Positions 7,764 through 15,919 of a stretch of DNA of 22,215 bases are shown here, one piece after another. A program made the position numbers and the translations under genes. The stretch is from JBCBWG01 sp964579305. GTDB lineage: Bacteria > Pseudomonadota > Alphaproteobacteria > Rhizobiales > Hyphomicrobiaceae. Each line of letters opens with the position of its first letter. Positions within the stretch are counted from its first letter, which is position 1. Location: positions 1 to 22,215 of the forward strand of contig CAZOGY010000054.1 in NCBI GenBank assembly GCA_964579305.1. The letters are read 5' to 3'. The notes beneath the pieces are model-generated. The model did no database searches. It was not told the origin of the DNA and saw only the letters and a list, made by a program, of their open reading frames with translations.

Positions 7764-10700
7764 TCAGGCCGCCGTATCAGAAGCAAACAGCGTGAGCTGA
7801 GATGTGTCGCGCGTTTCGGTCTCGCCGGCCAAAAGCTCGATCCGGTCGAACGGCACCTGTTCGGCCTGGATAAGCGAACGCTGAGCCTTGAGCGACCGCA
7901 CCTTGCCCTCTTGCACAAGGTGGAACTCACCGACCGTTTGGTTTGGCAGGACCAACGCGGGATCGAGGCCGCTTTCACTTTGGAACGCGGCTTTCAGTTT
8001 CCGCAATGCCGTGTCTTCACGCACGCGGCCAATGAACCACGACGTAATCTGATCGCGAGATTTATAGTCCAGGTCGCCGGGAGACTGGGTTGCCAGCATG
8101 ACGCCGAGGCCTGCGGAGCGCGCCCGTTTCAAAAGGCTTTGCAACGGTTCAGCCGTGGCGGGTTTCGCGTTGGCTGGAATGTATAAGTCGGCCTCATCCA
8201 GCATGACGAGCGCTTGAAGGTCTTCGTTGGGATTGCGCTGGCAGAAGCGCAGCGCCTCCGAGAGGAACTGCGACACCCAAAACAAGATGTTCTCGTTGTC
8301 GCCGAGGAAACCGGTGTAGATCACCGACAAGCGCGTGCGACCGTCGCGCGCAAACGGGCCAAGGCCAAGCAACGATTCCATGCGCAGGTCTTCGCCGGCA
8401 CCATCGAACAGTGCCGCGTTGCGATGGCGCAAGCTGTCGAGCTGCGCAACGAGGTCCCGCCGCAGTTTACCCGATGGGTCCATGCGTTGGGTCAGCTCGG
8501 TCAGCTCCTGGTCCTCTTCCTCCAGCAACAAGATGAGGTCGGCCAGGGTCACCGCGCGGCTGAAGCGCGAGCCCAGAATGCGCAGCGCGACGGACAGCGT
8601 GCCAGATTGCTTCTGGTGTGTTGCTGAGTTTTTCAGATGCAGCATGTCGCCAAGTGCGGCGGACGAAAGATTGGCAAGCAGTTGCTGTTCATGCGCTGGA
8701 AGCTCGTTGATGCCTTTCGGCAGCAGCGTGATTGAGATCGGCCGACCGGACGCGCGGCCTGGCGTGTAAACCGCCACATCGATGGCGTCTCCGAGCCGTT
8801 CGCGCTCATGTCCCCGTTCTGCCGGTTCACCGGTGATCTCGCGCCAGACGTCGGGATTGGCGTAGCTGCAAAGGTCGCCCTTCCGGTCAATCAGGATGGC
8901 TGGGACGCCGCGCTGCAACGTTTGCTCGATCAGGCTCAACGCCAGCGTCGTCTTACCGGAGCCCGAACCACCCAATACGGCGGCATGCCGTTTGAGGATA
9001 TTGCGCGGCAGAGCAATGGGCGCGGTTCCATCCAACTCGCGACCGACCAGAATTTTGGTCGGATCAGCCTTGATCTCATCCATGCTCGGCCCGGTGTAGG
9101 GCGGCGGCGCGGCCGGGGCGGGCATGTCGCCTGCTTCATCGGGATTGAGGGCCGCTGCAGCATGACGCAAGGCCGTGCTCGCATCGGCCAGCGGATCGCG
9201 GGAAACATCCGTGATAAGGTCGGCGGCGGACAGGTGCGGTGCGGTGACGGCATCATCGCGCGTTTGGGCCCGCAACGGCCGGCCAAGCAGATCAAGCCGC
9301 AGAAGCTGGGCGATCGTCTCAAGCGACGAGACAAGCTTGGCGTCCGCGAACCAGTCGGAAAAACCCGGGTCTTGGCGGTGATGCAGGTGGAACTCGCGGG
9401 CCATCAGCATCCGCTCCCATTCTGGGATCGGAACGATCAGCGAGCGGCCGCCGGCTTCTTTGTATTTGCGATAGGCCTGCGCGGTCTGGTTCTTACGGTT
9501 TGTTGGCGGAAAATCGCTCGCGCGCAACATGAACACCATACGGTCGTCCATGACCTGCAGCACGCGATCGAGCTGGCGCTTGAAGCCGCCGCCCTGCGTT
9601 GGCTTGTTACACAGGATCACGCGCGCATCGAAGGTGTGGCCGCTGCCGTGGTTGACTGTTGCGTGGGCAACCGTGACGTCGATCGCGGGGACTTCGTCAC
9701 CGAGATTGGCAGGCTTGACCTCCACGCGGATGTCGCCGCCCCATTCTTTCTCAGCCAGGCGCAATGTCGCCGACAGGACATCCACGAACTGGTCGTCATC
9801 GTCGGACGACAACTCGGCTTCATTGCCGCTGACAAAGCGCTCAAAAATTTCGCGATAGTCGATCGTGTGGGGCGGCTCGCTTGCTGGCGCAGGTGCGTCG
9901 GCCGCGGCCGCGGCTGGTCCATCGCCAAAACCAAGTGCGGCGGCCAGGGACGAAACCAAGCTTTGTGACACGTCGGGATGTCGCGGGGCGCGGGCCTGCG
10001 CCATCAAAAGCTCTTGGGCGTGCTGGAGCAGTTTTCGCGTCGACAGACCTGCAAACGTACCGCCAACGTCAGAACCGAAGACCGTGTCCGGGTCTGGGGC
10101 TTGCCTGTGATCGCCTGACGAGGCGCATTCGCGGGCCAGGCGCTTTGCGATAATGGCTTTGGCCTCTTCCGGCGTGCGCGATTCCAGCAGTGCGACGGGC
10201 CCGGACTTTTCCAGCCGGTCGATGTAGGACTGGGCCACCACGCCGCGAACTTGCTCGTAAAATTCCTCCAGGCAGGAAATCAGCACAATCGCCGATGGCA
10301 ACCGATTGGCGAGCTGGATTAGATCTCTCACGGCGCGCTGGAAGCGTTCTTCGGCGTCTTCAAAAAAGCGCAGATCCTCAACCTGGTCGATGCAGAAAAC
10401 CAAGGCTGCGCCGTCGACGGCTTGCATGATCTGACCGAGCGATTCAAAGATCTCAAAGGCGCGGTCCTCGCCGGCATTGGGGTCCAGTGCCTGGACTGAG
10501 GCCATGCTCAGTTCGTTCAGCGGTCGGCCGCACAGGTAGTTGCGGATGCGCTGGTCGATGCGCGGGTCGGCGCGATGCAAATAGAGCAGTGCGCGCACGA
10601 TATTGATATCGAGATCGGTCTGCGCGAACGACGCACTGGCGACAATGCGGTCGCCGAGATCGTGAACGAGACGCGCCAGGGCCCGCTCATCGAGATCGCC

Positions 10701-11177
10701 GTCTTGCAGCGTTTCGAGCTCACTGGCTGCAACGGTGCCGGATATCTCGACGACTTTTCTCGTCAAACGGGCAAGGCCGCTTTCTCCTGACGGATCGAAC
10801 GGGTCGTAAGGCTTTTCCAACGAGTAGATCAGACGGCGCAGAAAATAGTCGGCGTAGCTGGCGACGTCCGGCGTCATTTGCGCATAGCCGAAGTAGGCCT
10901 GCTCACGTTCGTGGGCATGGGTGCGCAATGCGCGGATCAAGTGCGTTTTGCCGGCGCCGGATTGGCCGTGGAACAGCATCATCCGGGCAGGCGTCGCAAA
11001 GGCATCCCTGGCGCACACCGCGTCGAGCAACGCATAGAACTTGGCGCGTGCCTCAGCGTGGATCTCGGCGACGTCGACGGGATCGGCCCGCCAAACGTCT
11101 TCTTCCCATGTGATGGAATGCTCGAACGCGGCCGCAAGGCGTTCCGGCGAGGTCGAGTGGAGATCTGCGGCTGTCAT
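7764..11177 (-). CDS. Double ATPase: AAA/ORC-like module, degenerate nuclease-like middle, HerA/FtsK-like module (1137 aa)
   Basis: The start is ATG 11177, overlapping the TGA of the upstream gene as ATGA. The frame is open further upstream, but that part is out-of-frame shadow of the neighbour. The first ATPase has Walker A GQSGAGKT at 71-78 and a Walker B-like VFCIDQVED at 260-268, with ORC/KAP-like spacing. An Ala/Pro linker (about 420-436) leads to a middle domain (about 437-625) with strand-like AIDVTV (D500) and RVILCNK followed by KRQLDRVL. This resembles a PD-(D/E)XK fold in which the usual E-x-K is lost. The second ATPase has Walker A GGSGSGKT at 736-743, the HerA-type IDRKGDL at 763-769, Walker B VMLDEADLYIP at 991-1001, ATQSPGDLD at 1029-1037 and the arginine-rich RVRED at 1051-1055. 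HerA-family proteins are hexameric DNA pumps. Coupling with an ORC-like loader and a winged-helix partner suggests DNA processing, defence or chromosome maintenance. The exact role is unknown. Confidence 0.93.
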   Translation of the reverse strand: MTAADLHSTSPERLAAAFEHSITWEEDVWRADPVDVAEIHAEARAKFYALLDAVCARDAFATPARMMLFHGQSGAGKTHLIRALRTHAHEREQAYFGYAQMTPDVASYADYFLRRLIYSLEKPYDPFDPSGESGLARLTRKVVEISGTVAASELETLQDGDLDERALARLVHDLGDRIVASASFAQTDLDINIVRALLYLHRADPRIDQRIRNYLCGRPLNELSMASVQALDPNAGEDRAFEIFESLGQIMQAVDGAALVFCIDQVEDLRFFEDAEERFQRAVRDLIQLANRLPSAIVLISCLEEFYEQVRGVVAQSYIDRLEKSGPVALLESRTPEEAKAIIAKRLARECASSGDHRQAPDPDTVFGSDVGGTFAGLSTRKLLQHAQELLMAQARAPRHPDVSQSLVSSLAAALGFGDGPAAAAADAPAPASEPPHTIDYREIFERFVSGNEAELSSDDDDQFVDVLSATLRLAEKEWGGDIRVEVKPANLGDEVPAIDVTVAHATVNHGSGHTFDARVILCNKPTQGGGFKRQLDRVLQVMDDRMVFMLRASDFPPTNRKNQTAQAYRKYKEAGGRSLIVPIPEWERMLMAREFHLHHRQDPGFSDWFADAKLVSSLETIAQLLRLDLLGRPLRAQTRDDAVTAPHLSAADLITDVSRDPLADASTALRHAAAALNPDEAGDMPAPAAPPPYTGPSMDEIKADPTKILVGRELDGTAPIALPRNILKRHAAVLGGSGSGKTTLALSLIEQTLQRGVPAILIDRKGDLCSYANPDVWREITGEPAERGHERERLGDAIDVAVYTPGRASGRPISITLLPKGINELPAHEQQLLANLSSAALGDMLHLKNSATHQKQSGTLSVALRILGSRFSRAVTLADLILLLEEEDQELTELTQRMDPSGKLRRDLVAQLDSLRHRNAALFDGAGEDLRMESLLGLGPFARDGRTRLSVIYTGFLGDNENILFWVSQFLSEALRFCQRNPNEDLQALVMLDEADLYIPANAKPATAEPLQSLLKRARSAGLGVMLATQSPGDLDYKSRDQITSWFIGRVREDTALRKLKAAFQSESGLDPALVLPNQTVGEFHLVQEGKVRSLKAQRSLIQAEQVPFDRIELLAGETETRDTSQLTLFASDTAA

Positions 11178-12373
11178 GTGGCAATGTTCCCGGGAGCGTT
11201 GGCCGGCATGCGCGCAACGGCAGGGCGCGCGGGTGCAGGCGCGAGCCTGACGAAATGCCAGACCGTGTTCTTGAAACTGACGGCGGAGCGTTGAAGCGCG
11301 GCGGCTGTTGCTTTCGTGCGCAAGTCGGCGTTGGCAAGTTGCAGGTGGCCGCTGCGGTGCGCCTCGCTCAGCATGCCCTTGAATTCGACATCGGAAAGCT
11401 GCCAGGCGGGATGGCGCAGCTGGATGCTTTCGAAGACATCGGCGATCAAGGCCTTGCGGCTGCCAGCCCAAGCCGGCGATGCGCCCTTCGTGTCATCAGC
11501 GGCGGCTTCGGCGACCATCGCGGCGCACTCCAGAACCGCGGCCACGAAGGTTTCCATATCAGGGCGATGCGACAGGTGGTCTGGCAGGGCCGCGCACTGT
11601 TCAGGCTCGGGCGCGACAGAACCAGACAGCTGCGCGAAACGCGCGGAGACATAGCGGCGAAACACCGCCAGCCGCAGCGATGTCACGTCGGTTTGCGGCG
11701 CCTCGACGACTTCGGCGGCAAGTGCTGCGATCAGTCGACTGTCGGACCCAAAATCACGCGGTGTGCGCGAGAGGTGAGCGGCAAGCTGCCGGCTTGCTCG
11801 CGCGGTCATGCCGCCGCGCAGATCAAGCCCGTCGGGCAGCGTATTGGCGAATGCCTGCTTGAGCGCGACGCCGGCCAATTCCGCGCGAATCCGCGATAGC
11901 GTCGGCGTCCGCCGCAATTTCAGACCAAAGTGGGTCTGCAGAATCGCTGCGCGCAGCCCGTCGGGGCGGGCAAGCAAGGCGATGCGCGTCTGGGGCGCTT
12001 CGGTGAGACCCAGCGCCAGCGCGGTCAGGTGGGTATCGCGAACCTGCGGCCAGTTGGCGGGGCACGTGCGCCAGCCAAGACGGGTCTGTGCCTGCTCCAG
12101 CCCGAGTGCCGTCGGCTGAATGCGGCCCCGTTGCTCGCGGGCGAAGCCATCACGGGCAATTGCGTCGAGAGCCGCGTCAAGCGCTGCGCGGAACTCAGAT
12201 GGCGACAGCCGATGTGCGGCCATTGGGGCGAGATCGCGCAAAACCTCGCTTTGGGTCGCGCCGCCTTCAACGGCGATGTGGCCCAACAACAGGTCGGCGA
12301 TGGTGGCGGGCCAGGCCGCAGCGGAAGCGGTGCGGTCGGTCTGCCCTGGCGTCGTTGCGCAGGCCGCTAGCAT
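11174..12373 (-). CDS. Winged-helix partner protein of the double ATPase (399 aa)
   Basis: The start is ATG 12373 with GGAGG eight bases upstream, and the gene ends in TGA overlapping the ATPase start (ATGA), so the two are translationally coupled. Residues about 22-98 look like a winged helix: IADLLLGHIAVEGG, then helices from TQSEVL to DAIARDGF, then a wing with REQRGRIQPTALG. Residues about 302-378 look like a second one: KALIADVFESI, EFKGMLSEAHRSGHLQLANADL, and a final strand TVWHFVRL. The middle is alpha-helical. The N-terminal AACATT is not preceded by a signal-like hydrophobic segment, so it is probably not a lipoprotein. No enzymatic motif is visible. It may recognise DNA or bridge DNA to the ATPase; this is inference from architecture and operon position. 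Confidence 0.88.
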   Translation of the reverse strand: MLAACATTPGQTDRTASAAAWPATIADLLLGHIAVEGGATQSEVLRDLAPMAAHRLSPSEFRAALDAALDAIARDGFAREQRGRIQPTALGLEQAQTRLGWRTCPANWPQVRDTHLTALALGLTEAPQTRIALLARPDGLRAAILQTHFGLKLRRTPTLSRIRAELAGVALKQAFANTLPDGLDLRGGMTARASRQLAAHLSRTPRDFGSDSRLIAALAAEVVEAPQTDVTSLRLAVFRRYVSARFAQLSGSVAPEPEQCAALPDHLSHRPDMETFVAAVLECAAMVAEAAADDTKGASPAWAGSRKALIADVFESIQLRHPAWQLSDVEFKGMLSEAHRSGHLQLANADLRTKATAAALQRSAVSFKNTVWHFVRLAPAPARPAVARMPANAPGNIAT

Positions 12374-12775
12374 CGGCTGTGCCTCCGGGAATCCAGAACC
12401 TTACGGCGCGGGACGCGGGAACGGGACAGGGACGCTTGATACTTGAGACGCCGTGGGACTTAGGACGCGTGGGACGCAAGACGAATCGGTGCGCGTTCCG
12501 TGCAGAATGCCCAGGTCATTTGCGATTTGTCCAATATCGCGGCCACAAGCGCTGCACGCGGACCGCTGGATGTGGACGGCGGGCTGCTGGTCGCCATCGG
12601 CTCAAAACGCAGAATCGCTCGTTGCCCAACTCAGGCCAAGGTTTTGTTTCTGTTGGGATGTGGGGGAGCCGCGCTGAGGGCGGCTGAGGGTTGGCAGACG
12701 TCCAGTAACCTTAAGGCTGGCGTAACGCTCACCTGACACACTGCGGGTTCCGTGTGCGTACCGTTGGAGAGCTGG
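12374..12775. other. Divergent promoter region between the ATPase operon and the CAP lipoprotein gene
   Basis: These 402 bases must hold the promoters of both divergent units. Near the operon side is the GGGACGC repeat cluster (12410-12477). Near the lipoprotein side are a CCTTAAGG palindrome (about 12707-12714) and two copies of GTAAC (about 12705 and 12722). I could not pick convincing -35/-10 boxes. Short frames here have no ribosome sites. Confidence 0.45.
12410..12477. repeat. Cluster of short direct repeats (GGGACGC type) upstream of the winged-helix/ATPase operon
   Basis: GGGAC occurs five times in 68 bases (starting 12410, 12423, 12429, 12455, 12471). Four copies of GGACGC begin at 12411, 12430, 12463 and 12472, three of them as GGGACGC. 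They lie 37-104 bases upstream of the operon's ATG. Spacing is irregular. They could be operator sites for a repressor, possibly the winged-helix protein itself, or plain low-complexity purine-rich DNA. Confidence 0.45.
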
Positions 12776-13450
12776 ATGCTTCGCGTTCTCGTGGCCGTGG
12801 GATTGATCGGCCTGTTGTCTGGTTGCAGCTTAAACAATCAGGCGGCGTCCCTTGGATTTGGTTCGCCTGAGCCGCAACGTGATGCATCGGTGCCGCTGTT
12901 TCAGCGGGACCTGAAGCCAAAGACGACAGCACGCGCGCCGAAGAAATCGCAATCCAATTCACGCACGCGTGTCGCGGCACTGGATCAGCGCAGTCAGGAC
13001 CGTTCTTACGCGAAGGCCCCGCCAGGTGCGCTTTCAGACCGCGATTACACGCGCACCGCACTGAATGTCGAAGTCGCACGGGCCAAGATTAACGCTTACC
13101 GGAAAGCGAAAGGGCTGCGCCCGCTGAAGCTGTCGGCTGATCTGACACGGGCGGCGAAAGCTCACTCGCGCGACTTGGCAAAGTGGGACCGCATTTCGCA
13201 TTACGGGTCCGATGGATCCAATCCTTGGGATCGCGTCAAACGCACTGGCTTTCGCGCGCAGCTTGCCGCTGAAAATGTCGGCACTGGTCAAGCGACATTC
13301 GATGAAGTCTTGACTGGCTGGAAGAACAGCCCCGGCCACAACAAGAACCTGCTGCTCGGCGACGCAACGCATATGGGCATTGCTCTGGTGAATGCGCCCA
13401 ATACCGAATTCAAGACGTTTTGGACGCTTGTCATCGGGACGCCGATGTAG
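12776..13450 (+). CDS. CAP/SCP-domain lipoprotein (224 aa)
   Basis: ATG 12776 has GGAG six bases upstream and gives a clean lipoprotein signal (hydrophobic 4-14, lipobox L-S-G-C with C17). An upstream GTG in frame would spoil the signal. Residues 20-98 are a basic, probably disordered spacer. The CAP domain covers about 99-224: VARAKINAYRKAKGL, H130 in AHSRDLA, H142-Y-G, E166-N in AAEN, W182 with SPGHNKNLL (H188), and HMGIAL. The usual CAP His/Glu/His residues are therefore present. The protein should be attached to the membrane facing the periplasm. Bacterial CAP proteins have no single agreed function. The gene converges on the flippase gene with a 26-base gap and ends in TAG. Confidence 0.92.
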   Translation: MLRVLVAVGLIGLLSGCSLNNQAASLGFGSPEPQRDASVPLFQRDLKPKTTARAPKKSQSNSRTRVAALDQRSQDRSYAKAPPGALSDRDYTRTALNVEVARAKINAYRKAKGLRPLKLSADLTRAAKAHSRDLAKWDRISHYGSDGSNPWDRVKRTGFRAQLAAENVGTGQATFDEVLTGWKNSPGHNKNLLLGDATHMGIALVNAPNTEFKTFWTLVIGTPM

Positions 13451-13476
13451 GCGCGCGCTATGACGGGTTTAGCCTA

Positions 13477-14889
13477 TCAACCGCCGATCCACATCCGAAA
13501 GCCGAGCCGGCGCCACACGATATAGGCATGCATCACGGCGGCTAATGTCAGAGACGCCGCTGTTGCTGACGCTGCGCCAAACAATCCATAGTCGGGGACC
13601 AGCGCCAAGTTGAGCGCCACATTGACGATCGCGGCAATGACCAGCACGGCAGCGCTGCGCGTCTGCTCACCGGCCATGTTGAGCAAGAAATCCGACGGCC
13701 CAGTCGCGGCCCGGGCGAGATAGCCCAAGACCAAGACAAACATGACCGCATAGCCGTCCGTGAACGACGGTCCAAACAGCCAGAGCATCGGCTTGCCAAG
13801 TGCAAGAATGGCCACCGCCGCCAACAGCGAGGGCCAGAATGTCCAGGTCACCGCATCTTTGACGGCTTGCGCCAATGCCTTACGGTCGCCGCTTGCGGAT
13901 AATGCAGCAAACCGGTTCGCAACCGCACTGCCAACGGCGTAGTGCACGAACAGCATCAACGCCATGGTCTTGGCGGCGGCGAAGTAAATCCCGACTTGGT
14001 CGGGTTGCACATAGCGCGAAATGATCAGCACGTCGGCATATTGCAGCAGCATTTCGCATGCGCCGATCGCAACCAGCGGCACCGAAACGGCGCGCCATTT
14101 CGCGAAATCAACGGCAAGCGGCCCCTTGGGCACGACGGCGTCGATCCGAGCTTGCACCATGATAAACTGAATGCCCGTGGACGCCCAGGTCGCCACGATC
14201 GCGGCAATGGCGGCCGTTGCGCCGGTTGCCGGCCATCCAGCCGCATAGGCAACCGCGATCACCGCCAACAGGATCAGTGGCCGCAGGATGTAGGGCGCCA
14301 GCAGTCCTTCGACCATCCAACCTTGGCCACGGCCAATACCGTCGTGAACATCGCCAAGCGCGTACATGGGAATGCACACGACCGCCAGGAACAGCGCGAG
14401 CCGATAGTGGTCTGATACGATCCACTCGCCAAACGCATACAGACACACCGCAGCACTAATCGCCAAAAGCGTGCTCGTGCCCAGCGCGAAAAGACGTCCG
14501 TATCGCAAGATCCCGCGCGCCTTGGCTGTCTCGCCAACGGTCAGATGCTCGGGCAGCAAGCGAATAATAGACAAACCCAGCCCGGCTGGCGCCAGGCCGC
14601 CAAGGACCAAAACCCATGTCCAGGCAAATACATAGATTCCGTATTCAAAACTGCCCATCCAACGGGCCATCGCAATCTGCGACAGATATAGCAAACCGGC
14701 GCTGCCAACGCGGATCGCGAACGCGGCCAGGGCCGCTCTGCCGGTTTGGCTGCGCACGTCGCGGCCCGTCCAGAGCATCGCGCAGAGCTTTTGCCCCGTG
14801 AGACGCGCGTCGGCCCAACTGTCCGCCAATCTCCAGCTATGCCGCTGGCTTCGCGTCAAAACCGTTTCTGCAAGAGCTTTCAGGGTCAC
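13477..14889 (-). CDS. Polysaccharide/oligosaccharide flippase, Wzx/MATE-like (470 aa)
   Basis: A multi-pass inner-membrane protein with about 12-14 hydrophobic segments from residue about 50 to the end. It has the feel of the MviN/Wzx superfamily: an early VGSAGLLYLSQIAMARWMG helix, FEYGIYVFAWTW, and a conserved-looking PDQVGIYFAAAKTMAL in the middle. Such proteins flip lipid-linked sugar units for capsule, exopolysaccharide or O-antigen. I prefer GTG 14889, which has AGGA eight bases upstream and gives a normal-length protein. A TTG at 15012 would add 41 basic, low-complexity residues and lacks support. No glycosyltransferase genes are next to it, so its substrate cannot be guessed. It ends in TGA, convergent with the CAP lipoprotein gene. 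Confidence 0.88.
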   Translation of the reverse strand: MTLKALAETVLTRSQRHSWRLADSWADARLTGQKLCAMLWTGRDVRSQTGRAALAAFAIRVGSAGLLYLSQIAMARWMGSFEYGIYVFAWTWVLVLGGLAPAGLGLSIIRLLPEHLTVGETAKARGILRYGRLFALGTSTLLAISAAVCLYAFGEWIVSDHYRLALFLAVVCIPMYALGDVHDGIGRGQGWMVEGLLAPYILRPLILLAVIAVAYAAGWPATGATAAIAAIVATWASTGIQFIMVQARIDAVVPKGPLAVDFAKWRAVSVPLVAIGACEMLLQYADVLIISRYVQPDQVGIYFAAAKTMALMLFVHYAVGSAVANRFAALSASGDRKALAQAVKDAVTWTFWPSLLAAVAILALGKPMLWLFGPSFTDGYAVMFVLVLGYLARAATGPSDFLLNMAGEQTRSAAVLVIAAIVNVALNLALVPDYGLFGAASATAASLTLAAVMHAYIVWRRLGFRMWIGG

Positions 14890-15056
14890 GAACTTGGTCC
14901 TGGTGTTTCGAAGCGGCTTGGTCGACGGCGGCCTGGCAGGTCGCGGGGTGTGCGACGAGCGCAAATGCTTGGATCGCGCTTGCACGGACCGATGTTGCAA
15001 AGTCCGGTCCAATGGCGATGCATGTGGACATGCGAAGAGCGGCGCGGCTGGTGCCG

Positions 15057-15323
15057 TCAGGCGCGTGGCAGGCCGCAGACGGCGTGGTTGCGGTCACCCG
15101 TTCGCGATTGCGCGCGCAGCCGCACGGCGCGTGCCACACCGAGCCAGGCCCATGACCGGCTGACGTCGCCACGTTGCGTATGCACGCCGGCCAGGAACTC
15201 CGCCACGGCATGCGCGTGCGGGCCGTGCCGCCCTTCAAGCAGCGCAGCCATGTCTGCCACCTCGCGCGGGGCGGGCGTTGGCGTGGTATCGTCTTCGGGG
15301 TGCCACATGATCGTTTTGTTCAT
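15057..15323 (-). CDS. Small hypothetical protein (88 aa)
   Basis: ATG 15323 opens a frame with natural composition: an acidic N-terminus (HPEDDT), a proline patch, and a helical core from EVADMAALLEG through HAHAVAEFLAGVHTQRGD to RSWAWLGVARAVRLR. The His/Trp-containing helical pair looks like the small conserved alphaproteobacterial proteins of unknown function, though I cannot name the family. The ribosome site is weak. It is soluble by sequence. It lies 167 bases upstream of the flippase gene in the same direction and is divergent from the small secreted-protein gene. Confidence 0.6.
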   Translation of the reverse strand: MNKTIMWHPEDDTTPTPAPREVADMAALLEGRHGPHAHAVAEFLAGVHTQRGDVSRSWAWLGVARAVRLRAQSRTGDRNHAVCGLPRA

Positions 15324-15468
15324 ACCGCACGTTGTCGTTTATGTTGGCGACGGTGTGCAGCAAGTTCAGCGCCAAACGCGCGCAGGCCACAGCCGCCGCC
15401 AGAGGGGCTTAAGCGGGAACCGGCGTGTTTCAGGCGCCGTTCGCACACATAAATTGGAGGATCGGACG

Positions 15469-15732
15469 GTGGTCACAGTCTATGAACTGCGCCGATTTGG
15501 GCTCGTAATCGTGACGGGCGCCATTGCGATGGGGACATTAGACCTGCCTGCGACGGCGCAAATGCCCCAGGCTGAACCAGCGCGTCCCCAAACGGAACAG
15601 CCGCGAACCGCGCCTCAACGAAACAGCCCGGCACTTAAGCCCGGTACCCGGCAGCGTGCGCCCGACATCAGAGACGAATACTTGCCGGAGTGCCCGGCGT
15701 TTACCGACAAGCCACTGCAGTTGCTGGTTTAA
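15469..15732 (+). CDS. Small secreted proline/glutamine-rich protein (87 aa)
   Basis: GTG 15469 is preceded by GGAGG at eight bases, a strong site that decides the start. The product has a signal peptide (basic ELRR, hydrophobic FGLVIVTGAIAMG, and an A-T-A-Q cleavage-like region at about 28-31). A mature chain of about 56 residues is rich in P, Q, R and T, and ends with one Cys in LPECPAF. No domain is recognised. It should be periplasmic. The frame is open far upstream, but that part overlaps the flippase gene antisense and is not coding. Confidence 0.65.
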   Translation: MVTVYELRRFGLVIVTGAIAMGTLDLPATAQMPQAEPARPQTEQPRTAPQRNSPALKPGTRQRAPDIRDEYLPECPAFTDKPLQLLV

Positions 15733-15919
15733 TCAAGTGCCGACACCGCCGTATCGAAGCGCCGTTGCAGTGGCACGTCGCGCGCACCGCGCGCACGATC
15801 GGCGGGTCCAACGGCGGTGAGTAGGCTACCAGGGGACGCCCGGCGGCGGTGGGGGGAGGATGACTTGGCGTTGGCTCAAGAAGCTCCTGCAGCGTCTATG
15901 ACGAGGGCGTGACGGATAT

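Noticed and set aside
7552..7800. Plus-strand peptide frame beginning at TTG 7552
   Set aside because: No ribosome site; it runs antisense into the end of the ATPase gene. Possibly part of an old repeat, but I cannot support a gene.
8808..9968. Plus-strand open frame of 386 codons opposite the double ATPase
   Set aside because: Antisense shadow of a gene with clear Walker motifs; its own product has no domain-like features.
11178..11471. N-terminal extension of the double ATPase to 1235 residues
   Set aside because: This part overlaps the winged-helix gene in another frame and is Arg/Cys-rich nonsense. The ATGA overlap at 11174-11177 is the convincing start.
14746..15468. Long upstream extension of the small secreted protein (328-residue version)
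   Set aside because: It would run antisense through the flippase and the 88-aa gene. GTG 15469 has an excellent ribosome site and a signal peptide directly after it.
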